From NCBI GenBank assembly GCA_902471875.1, contig CABRLN010000019.1:1-40699 (forward strand): 40,699 nucleotides of DNA, given 5' to 3'. Shown here piece after piece: positions 33,259 to 40,699 of this stretch. The DNA is from an uncultured Clostridium sp. GTDB taxonomy: Bacteria > Bacillota > Clostridia > Oscillospirales > Acutalibacteraceae. The position numbers and the translations under genes are program-made. A model generated the notes under the pieces. It was not told where the DNA came from. It saw only the letters and a program-made list of their open reading frames with translations, and ran no database searches. Each line of letters begins with the position of its first letter. Positions within the stretch are counted from its first letter, which is position 1.

Positions 33259-33343
33259 ATACTATAATTTATTGTTTAATTGTTAACCATATTAATGGTA
33301 TATTTTAAATATGATATGGTAAAAAAAGTTTTTACATACAAGA

Positions 33344-34237
33344 CTACGGTTTAAGCAGTTTATATTTACCAATAACAGGCAGTTCTCTTGCAAAGCCTTT
33401 AACAGCGTTGGCAATACCAATTGCAATTAGCAGCAATACGCACATATTAATTACTAAAGTTACTATGATTGTTGCTATTATGTTCATTGGTTCCGATAAA
33501 ATGGCATTGCTTATTGTACAAAGAAAAATATTCAATATTTCCAGCAACATAAATGTTAAAAACATTGTTAAGCCTTGGGTACCGTGGTAACGCAAATAGC
33601 TGCTGCGTGGTTTTACTATCATAGGAACAAAGAATATAAACGGTATGTAGCTTAATACAGCAAAATTTAAATTTTCATCTATATCACTTTCATCCATAGT
33701 TTCTGTTTCGTCAGTTGTGTCAAAGAATAACTTATAAAAGAATTTATATATTTTGTTGTTATTAACAGGCTTCATACTTTTTTCTTCTGTGTTATTTAAT
33801 GGGATGTTTTCAATTTGTTTAGTGTCAGAACTCTTGGCAGAAGAATTATCAGCAGATTTTATATCAGATTTTTCTTGTTGTGTTGTTTCAACCAAATTAC
33901 AATCATTTTTTTTAGATGATTGTGCAGTACTGTTGCCAGAACTATCATCAGTAATTTTATTGTTTTGTGAATACTTTTTAACCGCTTCTTGTGCGTTATT
34001 ATTTGAATTAGCAGTTTTATTCAGCATTGCTTTGTCAAGCTTGGTAAATGACTTAGTTTTTTCATTCTCTTTGCGTTCTTTTGACACAAGCTGTTGATTT
34101 AGTTCTTCAACTGAAATATCAGCTGTTTTAGTTGTGTTATGTACATAAAAATCATTTTCAGTTACAGGGGAACCGCATATAGCACAAAAGGTACAGTTAT
34201 CACTATTTTCAAATCCGCAGCTAGGACATTTTATCAT
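33344..34237 (-). CDS. Zinc-ribbon membrane protein with a Tic20/DUF4870-like C-terminal domain
   Basis: The 297 residues start with a zinc ribbon (C4, C7, C18, C21). A long disordered linker follows (about 40-185), very rich in Asn, Ser, Lys and Glu and predicted soluble. Three membrane segments end the protein (about 191-208, 222-244, 252-278). The C-terminal block SYIPFIFFVPMIVKPRSSYLRYH-G-QG resembles the DUF4870/Tic20-like family, where a charged HGxQG segment lies between membrane helices. Zinc ribbons fused to such domains are common in clostridia and have no known function. The cytoplasmic ribbon on a long tether suggests a protein-protein contact. GGGAGG precedes the ATG. Confidence 0.78.
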   Translation of the reverse strand: MIKCPSCGFENSDNCTFCAICGSPVTENDFYVHNTTKTADISVEELNQQLVSKERKENEKTKSFTKLDKAMLNKTANSNNNAQEAVKKYSQNNKITDDSSGNSTAQSSKKNDCNLVETTQQEKSDIKSADNSSAKSSDTKQIENIPLNNTEEKSMKPVNNNKIYKFFYKLFFDTTDETETMDESDIDENLNFAVLSYIPFIFFVPMIVKPRSSYLRYHGTQGLTMFLTFMLLEILNIFLCTISNAILSEPMNIIATIIVTLVINMCVLLLIAIGIANAVKGFARELPVIGKYKLLKP

Positions 34238-34552
34238 ATACTTTACCTCCCATCTTCAATATCAATAATTATACTTATATCTATGTCATAATTATATACA
34301 ATATTTTTATAATTGTAAATTAACAAAGACAAAATTTTCAAAATTATTTTGTCAATATTCAACTTGAATATATTTTGATAAGGGCTATGCAATAATATTG
34401 TAGTTAGTTTGCTATATGAAAAATTGAACAGCAAAATACCAAAGTGTTTTTTTGATTTTTTCTTAAAATTGTGCAATATTCAGACATTGTTTGTTTCCAC
34501 CATTGCTCTAAAATGTAAAAAATTATAATCTTTTCTATTTAACTAAATTTAC
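34238..34552. other. A+T-rich gap between the divergent zinc-ribbon and ilvB genes
   Basis: It holds the upstream regions of both genes. I looked for a T-box leader or a leucine-rich leader peptide ahead of ilvB and found neither; the predicted ilvB leader is only about 35 bases. A short minus-strand frame at 34243-34476 is composition-driven and not called. Confidence 0.5.
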
Positions 34553-34581
34553 TTGATTTTATTAGGTATTTCGTCTATAAT
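34553..34581 (+). promoter_or_regulatory. ilvB promoter
   Basis: TTGATT (34553-34558), a 17-base spacer and a perfect TATAAT (34576-34581), 42 bases before the ATG. Confidence 0.7.
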
Positions 34582-34623
34582 TATATCTTAAGAAATGTGA
34601 AATTTGATAGGAGTGTGGCACTT

Positions 34624-36249
34624 ATGATTAGTGGTGCTGAAATAATGGTAAAATGCCTTGAGCAGGAAAATGTAGAAATCCTGTTTGGCTACCCGGGTGC
34701 AGCCATTTGTCCGTTTTACGATTCACTTATGGACTCACCTGTAAAGCACATTCTAGTAAGACAAGAACAAAATTCAGTTCATGCAGCAAGCGGCTATGCC
34801 CGTTCTGTTTGCAAACCGGGCGTTTGTGTGGCAACCTCAGGTCCGGGTGCAACTAACCTTATTACCGGTATTGCTACTGCGTATATGGACTCTATTCCTA
34901 TAATAGCAATTACGGGTCAGGTAAGAAGCGACTTAATTGGCAGAGATGTTTTTCAGGAGGCAGATATTACAGGTGCTTGTGAGCCTTTTGTTAAACACAG
35001 CTATCTTGTTAAAAAAACAGAGGATTTGCCAAGAGTGTTTAAAGAAGCTTTTTATATTGCAACCTCAGGCAGACCGGGACCTGTTTTAATTGATGTTCCT
35101 GTAGATATTCAAACAAATAAAATAGAAGAATTTATATATCCTGAAAAGGCAGAAATACCCGGTTACAAGCCAAGCATAGAGGGACATGCAAAGCAAATTG
35201 AAAGGGCTGTAGAGCTTATTTGTTCAGCTTCAAGACCTGTTATTTGTGCAGGCGGCGGTGTTTTAACCTCCGGTTCAAAGCTAAAGCTTGTTGAATTTGC
35301 AACTAAAACAGGCATTCCTGTTGTTTCTACTATGATGGGTATTGGCGTAATGCCTACCGAAAATCCGCTTTATTTGGGTATGTTGGGGTCACACGGAAAG
35401 GGTGTAGCTAACCGTGCTATCCATGAGGCAGATGTTATTATGATTTGCGGTGCAAGAGTGGGCGACAGGTCGGTGGCATCACCTGACCAGCTTTCGGCTC
35501 ATTCAAAGATTATACATATTGATATTGATTCTGCTGAAATTGGTAAAAATGTAGAGGTTACAATACCAATAGTAGGAGATATGAACTCTGTTATTAATAA
35601 AATTAACGACAGTATTGGCGACTATCATGTACCTCATATGTGGGCAGACACAACAGAACGCTGGAAAAAGGAGCTTTTCAGAACAGCTCCTAGGTTTGAA
35701 GGCTGTGTAGAGCCAAGAAGCTTTATTGCAAAGCTGTCCGAAATGCTGCCTAGTAAGTCAATTTTAGTTGCCGATGTTGGACAAAATCAGATTTGGTGTG
35801 CAAACAACTTTCGTATTAAAGAGGGCAGATTTTTAACAACAGGTGGTATGGGTACAATGGGTTACTCTGTACCTGCGGCAGTTGGTGCAAAGTTTGCCAG
35901 ACCTGACAGAGAGGTTGTTGTTGTGTGCGGTGACGGTTCTTTCCAAATGGGTATGAACGAGCTTGGCACAATAGCACAAAACCACCTAAATGTAAAAATT
36001 ATTATAATGCGTAACGACAGGCTTGGAATGGTGCGTGAGCTACAGAAAAACAACTATAATTCACGTTATACGGCTACTTTCTTAGACGAAGAAACACCTG
36101 ACTTTATGAAAATTGCCGAGGCTTATAATATAGACTCTGCTTATGCAACGTCAAACGAAGAGGCAGAAAAATATGCAAAGCAAATGATAGAGTCTGATAA
36201 GTCATTTATGCTTGTTTGCCGAGTAAGCCCTGACACACCATCTATTTAA
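34624..36249 (+). CDS. ilvB: Acetolactate synthase, large (catalytic) subunit
   Basis: TPP-dependent enzyme joining two pyruvates, or pyruvate and 2-oxobutyrate, at the first step of valine/leucine/isoleucine synthesis. I start it at ATG 34624 (541 residues), with TAGGAG upstream; the frame extends to 34597 but those nine residues are not family-like. Visible are the N-terminal SGAEIMVKCL, FGYPGAAI, catalytic E48 in RQEQN, the FAD-binding core region (about 165-345), and the TPP motif CGDGSFQMGMNELGT with the usual following NN(D). RYTATF and MLVC near the C-terminus are also family-like. The paired ilvN gene marks it as the biosynthetic rather than catabolic enzyme. Confidence 0.94.
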   Translation: MISGAEIMVKCLEQENVEILFGYPGAAICPFYDSLMDSPVKHILVRQEQNSVHAASGYARSVCKPGVCVATSGPGATNLITGIATAYMDSIPIIAITGQVRSDLIGRDVFQEADITGACEPFVKHSYLVKKTEDLPRVFKEAFYIATSGRPGPVLIDVPVDIQTNKIEEFIYPEKAEIPGYKPSIEGHAKQIERAVELICSASRPVICAGGGVLTSGSKLKLVEFATKTGIPVVSTMMGIGVMPTENPLYLGMLGSHGKGVANRAIHEADVIMICGARVGDRSVASPDQLSAHSKIIHIDIDSAEIGKNVEVTIPIVGDMNSVINKINDSIGDYHVPHMWADTTERWKKELFRTAPRFEGCVEPRSFIAKLSEMLPSKSILVADVGQNQIWCANNFRIKEGRFLTTGGMGTMGYSVPAAVGAKFARPDREVVVVCGDGSFQMGMNELGTIAQNHLNVKIIIMRNDRLGMVRELQKNNYNSRYTATFLDEETPDFMKIAEAYNIDSAYATSNEEAEKYAKQMIESDKSFMLVCRVSPDTPSI

Positions 36250-36269
36250 CAGACAGAAAGGACATTTAA

Positions 36270-36758
36270 ATGAAGCATACTATCTACATTTTAGTTGAAA
36301 ACCATGCAGGTGTTCTTAGTAAAATTACAGGTCTGTTTTCAAGACGAGGATTTAACATAGAAAGCCTTGCAGTTGGTGTTACCACAGACACTAATGTGTC
36401 AAGAATTACAGTTGTTGCAGACGGCGACGAATATATTGCAGAGCAAATTAAAAAGCAGCTTAACAAGCTTATTCCTGTACTGGAAGTAAAAATTCTTAAA
36501 GAAAATTCTTACATCAGCCGTGAGCTTGCACTTATTAAGGTGAAAAGCAATACAGGCAACAGAATAGAAATTATGAAAATTGCAGAGCTAATGGGTGCAA
36601 ATGTGATTGATGTAAGTGTAAGCACAATTACTCTTGAAATTGCTGACACAGTTGACAATCTTGAAACTTTGACAAATCTGTTAAAGCCGTACGGAATTAA
36701 AGAAATGGTACGAACAGGTACTGTTGCAATAGAAAAGGGAAGTACATCTGCTAAATAA
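36270..36758 (+). CDS. ilvN: Acetolactate synthase, small (regulatory) subunit
   Basis: The 162-residue subunit activates IlvB and confers valine feedback inhibition. The N-terminal ACT domain (about 2-75) opens HTIYILVENHAGVLSKITGLF and has RRGFNIESLAVG; the C-terminal domain (about 80-160) has ELALIKV and the family ending with YGIKEMVRTG. The full length matches the usual 155-175 residues. It starts 20 bases after ilvB with AGAAAGGA upstream, so the two subunits are made from one message. ilvC follows with an additional promoter. Confidence 0.95.
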   Translation: MKHTIYILVENHAGVLSKITGLFSRRGFNIESLAVGVTTDTNVSRITVVADGDEYIAEQIKKQLNKLIPVLEVKILKENSYISRELALIKVKSNTGNRIEIMKIAELMGANVIDVSVSTITLEIADTVDNLETLTNLLKPYGIKEMVRTGTVAIEKGSTSAK

Positions 36759-36787
36759 TTGACATTATGTTTTTAATGATGTATTAT
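36759..36787 (+). promoter_or_regulatory. Internal promoter ahead of ilvC
   Basis: TTGACA (36759-36764), a 17-base spacer and TATTAT (36782-36787). It begins right after the ilvN stop codon, so ilvC can be transcribed independently. A small hairpin GCCAC...GTGGC-like (GCCA/TGGC, 36795-36810) follows. Confidence 0.65.
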
Positions 36788-36828
36788 ATAATATAGCCAC
36801 AATTTATGGCATAAGGAGGAAATTTGCA

Positions 36829-37836
36829 ATGGCAAAAATTTATTATCAAGAAGACTGTAATCTAAGTCTTCTACAAGACAAAACAGTAGCAATTATTGGC
36901 TATGGTAGTCAGGGTCATGCTCATGCACTTAACCTGCATGAAAGCGGTGTTAATGTTATTGTTGGTTTGTACAACGGTTCAAAAAGCTGGGCAAGAGCTG
37001 AAAAGGCCGGTTTAAAGGTTATGACAGCTGCTGACGCTACAAAGAACGCTGACATCATTATGATTCTTATTAATGATGAAAGACAGGCTGACTTATATAA
37101 GAATGATATTGAGCCTAATCTTACAGCAGGTAAAGCACTTGCTTTTGCACACGGCTTTAATATTCACTATCAGCAAATTGTTCCGCCTGCTGATGTTGAC
37201 GTATTTATGATTGCACCAAAGGGTCCTGGTCACACAGTAAGAAGCGAATATGTTGAGGGTAAAGGTGTACCTTGCTTAATTGCTGTATACCAAGATGCTA
37301 CAGGCAAAGCAACAGACCTTGGTCTTGCTTATGCTGCAGGTATTGGCGGCAGCCGTGCAGGTGTACTTGAAACAACATTTAAGGCAGAAACAGAAACTGA
37401 CCTGTTTGGTGAGCAGGCTGTTCTTTGCGGTGGTGTTACAGCTCTTATGAAAGCTGGCTTTGAAACATTGGTAGAAGCAGGCTATGCTCCTGAGAACGCT
37501 TACTTTGAATGTATTCATGAAATGAAGCTGATTGTTGACCTTATTTACAACGGTGGTTTCGCTAAAATGAGATATTCAATTTCTGACACTGCTGAATTTG
37601 GCGATTACGAAACAGGTAAGCGTCTGATTACAGAAGAAACAAAGAAGGAAATGAAAAAGGTTCTTACAGAAATTCAGGACGGTACATTTGCTTCTAAGTG
37701 GATTGCAGAAAATAAGAATGGCAGAGCACACTTTAACGCTACAAGAAGAATTGAAGCTTCACATCAGCTAGAGGCTGTTGGTGCTGAGTTAAGAAAGATG
37801 TATTCTTGGGGCGGAGAGGACAAGTACGCTGACTAA
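36829..37836 (+). CDS. ilvC: Ketol-acid reductoisomerase (NADP+)
   Basis: Second step of branched-chain amino acid synthesis, turning acetolactate into dihydroxyisovalerate. The 335 residues are the short class I form. The N-terminal Rossmann domain has AIIGYGSQGHAHALNL (about 21-36) with a YNGS-type phosphate loop (49-54). The catalytic domain has the metal ligands in ETDLFGEQAVLCGG (D and E near 190-195) and FECIHEMKLIVDLIY (E near 226-230). The SxRRIEASH-type end is present as ATRRIEASHQLE. AAGGAGG precedes the ATG. ilvD and the leu genes are not in the window. A strong terminator follows. Confidence 0.96.
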   Translation: MAKIYYQEDCNLSLLQDKTVAIIGYGSQGHAHALNLHESGVNVIVGLYNGSKSWARAEKAGLKVMTAADATKNADIIMILINDERQADLYKNDIEPNLTAGKALAFAHGFNIHYQQIVPPADVDVFMIAPKGPGHTVRSEYVEGKGVPCLIAVYQDATGKATDLGLAYAAGIGGSRAGVLETTFKAETETDLFGEQAVLCGGVTALMKAGFETLVEAGYAPENAYFECIHEMKLIVDLIYNGGFAKMRYSISDTAEFGDYETGKRLITEETKKEMKKVLTEIQDGTFASKWIAENKNGRAHFNATRRIEASHQLEAVGAELRKMYSWGGEDKYAD

Positions 37837-37877
37837 TTTTCAGCATATTATTCCGTTACATAATAATTAGCATTTTT

Positions 37878-37910
37878 AACTCCCACACATTGTAAGTGTG
37901 GGAGTTTTGT
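37878..37910 (+). terminator. Terminator of the ilv operon
   Basis: AACTCCCACAC (37878-37888) and GTGTGGGAGTT (37896-37906) form a perfect 11-bp stem with a 7-base loop, followed by TTGT. Confidence 0.85.
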
Positions 37911-37933
37911 GCATATAAATGTGGAGGTAATTA

Positions 37934-38803
37934 ATGAAAGATTTTGATATTATGAAATCTTTAATAGGAAATTCATTGCAGGAAAGCGACCTCAAATATG
38001 TTGACTGCTATGTATATAATAAGCTTGGGTTGTTTATACCCAGCATGGGTGTATGCGGTTATGCAGCAAAAGAAAATCATACGCACCCGTCATATATGAT
38101 TATAATATTTTTTTCTGATGAAAAGGGAGAAATGTTAAATACAGTACAAAGCAGTAAAAATCACTACAATGCGTCAATTTACTCGCCTAATATTGCTCAC
38201 AGTGATTTTTGGGGAGAAAAAATGTGTTATTATTGCCTTATGATAGATAAAGACTATTTTGAAAAGCAGTTTGCTTTATATGTTGGTATAAAGCAGGTGT
38301 TTAATAACTTTCAATTTACAATATGCAGTGATATTCTTAAGGCTCTTAATACCTTTGCCTTTGAATACAGCAAGCAAATGCAAAATTCAGATATTACACT
38401 GGAGGCACAATCTACAATTATTACACATTGGATAATAAGAAGTATTTTAGGAGAAACTTTGGATATGAGGTCTATATCCTCAAACTATTCTGTAGGCAGG
38501 GTTCAACAGTACATAGAACAGCATTACGGTGAAAATATTTCGGTAAGTAATTTGGCGGATATGGTATATGTGTCAGAGTCAACCCTTAACAGGCTGTTTA
38601 AAAAAGAATTTTCATTAACACCTTTTGAATATTTAATAGAAACCAGAGTAGAAAAGTCAAAAACTATGCTAAGAAGAAAAAGCGTTGCTATAACCAACAT
38701 TGCCGATAGATGCGGCTTTTCAAGTAATTCACATTTTACCTCATGTTTTAAAAGGGTAATAGGTATGTCACCATCAGACTATCGTAAAAAATATATTGAG
38801 TAA
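37934..38803 (+). CDS. AraC-family transcriptional regulator
   Basis: The 289-residue regulator has an N-terminal cupin-like sensor part (about 20-170), with HTHPSYMIIIFF and YSPNIAHSDF, which look like the strands that bind small ligands in AraC proteins. The C-terminal double helix-turn-helix domain (about 188-288) has GRVQQYIEQHYGENISVSNL, VSESTLNRLFKKEF, and the second helix signature GFSSNSHFTSCFKRVIGMSP. GGAGG precedes the ATG. It starts 27 bases after the ilv terminator hairpin. It may regulate the downstream flavin-fold protein or the formate/nitrite transporter, which is inferred only from position. Confidence 0.92.
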   Translation: MKDFDIMKSLIGNSLQESDLKYVDCYVYNKLGLFIPSMGVCGYAAKENHTHPSYMIIIFFSDEKGEMLNTVQSSKNHYNASIYSPNIAHSDFWGEKMCYYCLMIDKDYFEKQFALYVGIKQVFNNFQFTICSDILKALNTFAFEYSKQMQNSDITLEAQSTIITHWIIRSILGETLDMRSISSNYSVGRVQQYIEQHYGENISVSNLADMVYVSESTLNRLFKKEFSLTPFEYLIETRVEKSKTMLRRKSVAITNIADRCGFSSNSHFTSCFKRVIGMSPSDYRKKYIE

Positions 38804-38905
38804 TCATATATTTGACGATATATTGAAAGAACATAACTGAATTTTGAAAGCGTTTAAAAGCACATTGCTGTATAATTATGTAAAATTATTTAGGAGGAAT
38901 TACAT

Positions 38906-39325
38906 ATGCTTTCAAAAGAAGAAATTTATAAGGTTATGAACGAAAATCCTGTATTTCATTTGGCAACCGCCGACGGTGACCAGCCTCGCGTAAGAGGAAT
39001 GCTGTTATATAAGGCAGACGAAAATGGAATAATATTTCACACAGCGTCAAGTAAAGATGTGTTTAGTCAGATAATGAAAAATCCAAAGGCAGAGCTGTGC
39101 TTTCAGGGCAACGGTGTGCAAATAAGAGTTACAGGTGTTTTAGAAAAGATTGAAAATGAAAATTTAAAAGAGGAAATTTTTAAACATCCCACACGAAAGT
39201 TTTTACAAGCGTGGAAAGAGAATGGAGTAGATGGTTTACTGCAAATATTTTGTCTGAAAAACGGCATTGCCACACAGTGGACAATGGCAACTAATTTTGA
39301 CAAAAAGGAATTTGTTAAGTTATAA
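38906..39325 (+). CDS. Pyridoxamine 5'-phosphate oxidase-like FMN-binding protein
   Basis: The 139-residue split-beta-barrel protein is of the PNPOx-like family. It has the N-terminal helix SKEEIYKVMNEN, the strands VFHLATADGDQPRVRGMLL that form the flavin-binding edge, IIFHTASSKDVFSQI, and the terminal WTMATNFDK. Such proteins bind FMN or F420-like cofactors and act in redox or detoxification roles; the true substrate is unknown. AGGAGG is 7 bases before the ATG. A TATAAT at 38871 suggests its own promoter, though its -35 is poor. Confidence 0.83.
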   Translation: MLSKEEIYKVMNENPVFHLATADGDQPRVRGMLLYKADENGIIFHTASSKDVFSQIMKNPKAELCFQGNGVQIRVTGVLEKIENENLKEEIFKHPTRKFLQAWKENGVDGLLQIFCLKNGIATQWTMATNFDKKEFVKL

Positions 39326-39376
39326 ATATCAATTTTAAGTATTTGATATAAGGTAAGTTTTAGTTGGTGGTTTCTG

Positions 39377-39406
39377 TTGACAAAATCTCTTATATTATGC
39401 TAAACT
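39377..39406 (+). promoter_or_regulatory. Possible promoter of the formate/nitrite transporter gene
   Basis: A perfect TTGACA (39377-39382) and TAAACT (39401-39406, 18-base spacer). The -10 is weak; TATTAT at 39393 is too close to the -35. Confidence 0.4.
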
Positions 39407-39477
39407 GTTATTTGGTGAAGGTTGGCGTTTTTACTCTTTTGCCAAAAGTATAATAACAAGTTAAGAGGGTTTGCTTT

Positions 39478-40320
39478 ATGGAAAGTAACTTCTATACACC
39501 GTCAGAAATTATTAACAACAATATTAAGTCCGGCATTTCAAAGGCAAATATGCCGTTGATTAAAATGGTATTGTTAGGCATAATGGCAGGTGCGTTTATT
39601 GCGTTTGGCGGTGCGGCAAGTAATGTGGCTGTGCATAATATTTCAAATGTGGGCTTGGCAAAAGCTTTGGCAGGTGCAATTTTTCCTGTTGGACTTATGC
39701 TGGTAGTTTTTACAGGCAGCGAATTGTTTACGGGTAACTGCTTAATGCTTATGGCATGTTTGGACAAGAAAATTAAGGTTATGCAAATGTTGCGAAATTT
39801 AATTGTAGTGTATTTGTCAAATTTTTTGGGTGCATTAATTATTGATGTCTTGATTTTCTTTTCGGGTCAGTTTGATTTTTCAGCAGGCGGACTGGGTGCT
39901 TATACAATTAAGGTTGCCTTGGCTAAAACCGATATTTCACCAATAACGGCTGTTATAAGCGGTATTCTTTGCAATATACTTGTTTGTTTGGCTATTATTT
40001 TAGCAGGTGCAGCAAAAGATGCTGTAGGTAAAATTTTCGGTATATTTTTTCCTATATGTGCTTTTGTAATATGTGGTTTTGAACACTGTGTTGCAAATAT
40101 GTTTTATATTCCTGCAGGCATGTTGGCGGCAACAAATTCTACATATGTTGAAAAGGCAAATGAGCTTTACGGTATTACAGAACAACAGTGTACAAATCTT
40201 GCACATTTTGCAGGGAGCCAATCGCTTTTGTTTGTTACAATAGGCAATATAATAGGCGGTATGGTTTTTATGGGACTGGTACTCTATTTTGCCCATATTA
40301 AAGAATGGAAAAAGAAATAA
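39478..40320 (+). CDS. Formate/nitrite transporter family protein (FocA/NirC type)
   Basis: Pentameric anion channel of the inner membrane. The 280 residues show six membrane segments, with the FNT signature AGAFIAFGGAASNVAVHN in helix 1-2 and FTGSELFTGNC in the next. FGFEHCVANM-like ICGFEHCVANMFYIPAGM carries the central gate histidine (His in FEHCVAN), and GNIIGGMVFMG comes near the end. FocA-type formate export fits an anaerobe with pyruvate formate-lyase; nitrite cannot be excluded. GAGGG precedes the ATG. A strong terminator follows. Confidence 0.92.
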   Translation: MESNFYTPSEIINNNIKSGISKANMPLIKMVLLGIMAGAFIAFGGAASNVAVHNISNVGLAKALAGAIFPVGLMLVVFTGSELFTGNCLMLMACLDKKIKVMQMLRNLIVVYLSNFLGALIIDVLIFFSGQFDFSAGGLGAYTIKVALAKTDISPITAVISGILCNILVCLAIILAGAAKDAVGKIFGIFFPICAFVICGFEHCVANMFYIPAGMLAATNSTYVEKANELYGITEQQCTNLAHFAGSQSLLFVTIGNIIGGMVFMGLVLYFAHIKEWKKK

Positions 40321-40340
40321 ATTAATTAATTTATTAAATA

Positions 40341-40396
40341 AATATCCGCAAAAGGTACAGTAACGCAGTTTAACCTTTTGCGGATATTTTGTTTTT
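40341..40396 (+). terminator. Terminator after the formate/nitrite transporter
   Basis: AATATCCGCAAAAGGT (40341-40356) and ACCTTTTGCGGATATT (40373-40388) form a perfect 16-bp stem with a 16-base loop, followed by TTGTTTTT. Confidence 0.92.
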
Positions 40397-40416
40397 ACTT
40401 TATTCTGTGCAAAATG

Positions 40417-40445
40417 TTGAATATAAAGTTAATAAATGTTATACT
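40417..40445 (+). promoter_or_regulatory. Promoter-like site pointing out of the window
   Basis: TTGAAT (40417-40422), a 17-base spacer and TATACT (40440-40445). A transcript would start near 40452 and run through the hairpin cluster below. It has only a 13-codon frame (ATG near 40472), so the product could be a non-coding RNA or a gene beyond the window. Confidence 0.5.
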
Positions 40446-40560
40446 ATTAACAAATTAATTGGAAGATAAATTATGATTTATCTTACTGACAAAAACAAAA
40501 AACAAACAAACTGACAAACTTTAACTAGAACTAACCAGAGAATGTACTGTTACTAACTTG

Positions 40561-40669
40561 GATCCAAGGTCACTGACCTTGGTCGTTTAGGGAAGGGGTT
40601 CTAGGGGAAGGGGGATCGAAACCCCTTCCCCTGGCAGTCTTTGCATACTTTCTTCTGAAAGAAAGTATG
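40561..40669. repeat. Cluster of three hairpins, locally G+C-rich extragenic repeat
   Basis: Hairpin 1 is CCAAGGT/ACCTTGG (40564-40582). Hairpin 2 is GGAAGGGGTT (40591-40600) with AACCCCTTCC (40620-40629), with an alternative AGGGGAAGGGG/CCCCTTCCCCT pairing. Hairpin 3 is CATACTTTCTT (40644-40654) with AAGAAAGTATG (40659-40669). The first two are much richer in G+C than the surrounding genome. The CATACTTTCTT...AAGAAAGTATG hairpin looks like an extragenic repeat type I have seen described downstream of genes in many gut Clostridia. It may also mark the edge of a larger repeat or rRNA-proximal region. Confidence 0.6.
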
Positions 40670-40699
40670 TGCCCATGCGGCATGAGCATTTAAAAATAA

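Noticed and set aside
34243..34476. 77-codon minus-strand frame
   Set aside because: Its residues (mostly I, L, K, N, Y) reflect A+T-rich DNA. There is no ribosome site, no recognisable pattern, and it covers the promoter region of the zinc-ribbon gene.
34477..34623. T-box riboswitch or leader peptide ahead of ilvB
   Set aside because: No T-box sequence, no run of Leu/Ile/Val codons and too short a leader after the promoter.
1..40699. CRISPR array, intact insertion sequence, integrase or prophage
   Set aside because: No regularly spaced direct repeats and no transposase, integrase or phage structural gene was seen anywhere in the window.

Overview
The window looks like a chromosomal segment of a low-GC, Gram-positive, spore-forming anaerobe in class Clostridia. 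A Ruminococcaceae/Oscillospiraceae-type genome is my best guess. The evidence is the Gram-positive style DnaK, a SpoVAC-family spore membrane protein, RicT next to holB, DUF1934 next to argS, a small 2x[4Fe-4S] ferredoxin, strong AGGAGG ribosome binding sites, TTGACA/TATAAT promoters, and no aerobic respiration genes. The genus is inference; no rRNA gene lies in the window.

Layout. (1) 1-5160 (+): dnaK (its first few codons lie outside the window), dnaJ, prmA and a Mrp/NBP35-type ATPase, that is, chaperones plus ribosomal protein L11 methylation. (2) 5282-6646 (-): a SRPBCC protein, a 63-aa protein and a SpoVAC-family protein. (3) 6875-9224 (+): a NifS/IscS-like cysteine desulfurase and thiI, a sulfur-donor and tRNA-thiolation pair. 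(4) 9304-12835 (+): an unusual class B sortase with a CinA-like cytoplasmic head and C-terminal Ig-like domains, then a small CinA-like protein, then trmB. (5) 12868-20276 (+): a lipoprotein with FG-GAP-like repeats, a PhoB-type response regulator and its histidine kinase, a DUF1385 membrane protein, prmC, recA and recX. (6) 20352-23335 (-): the operon murI, DUF1934, argS. (7) 23589-29313 (+): an unknown 257-aa protein, an ABC ATPase without a permease, an 88-aa protein with its own strong promoter, a nucleotidyltransferase, holB-ricT and a ferredoxin.

(8) 29400-34237, mostly (-), is the most accessory-looking part. It has an ECF sigma factor with a putative anti-sigma partner whose 3' end is tandemly duplicated, a GNAT acetyltransferase with a small membrane protein, tRNA-Pro(TGG), and a zinc-ribbon membrane protein. 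(9) 34624-37836 (+): ilvB-ilvN-ilvC, the first two steps of branched-chain amino acid synthesis, with an internal promoter before ilvC. (10) 37934-40320 (+): an AraC regulator, a pyridoxamine-oxidase-fold protein and a formate/nitrite transporter. The last 300 bases hold a promoter-like site followed by three clustered hairpins that are locally G+C-rich.

Most of the window is housekeeping. The parts worth a second look are the sortase/CinA-like pair, two compact inverted-repeat elements (1949-2105 and 5760-5909), the hairpin cluster at the right edge, the leadered 88-aa protein, and the decayed duplication next to the sigma/anti-sigma pair. I see no CRISPR array, no intact transposase or integrase, and no prophage.
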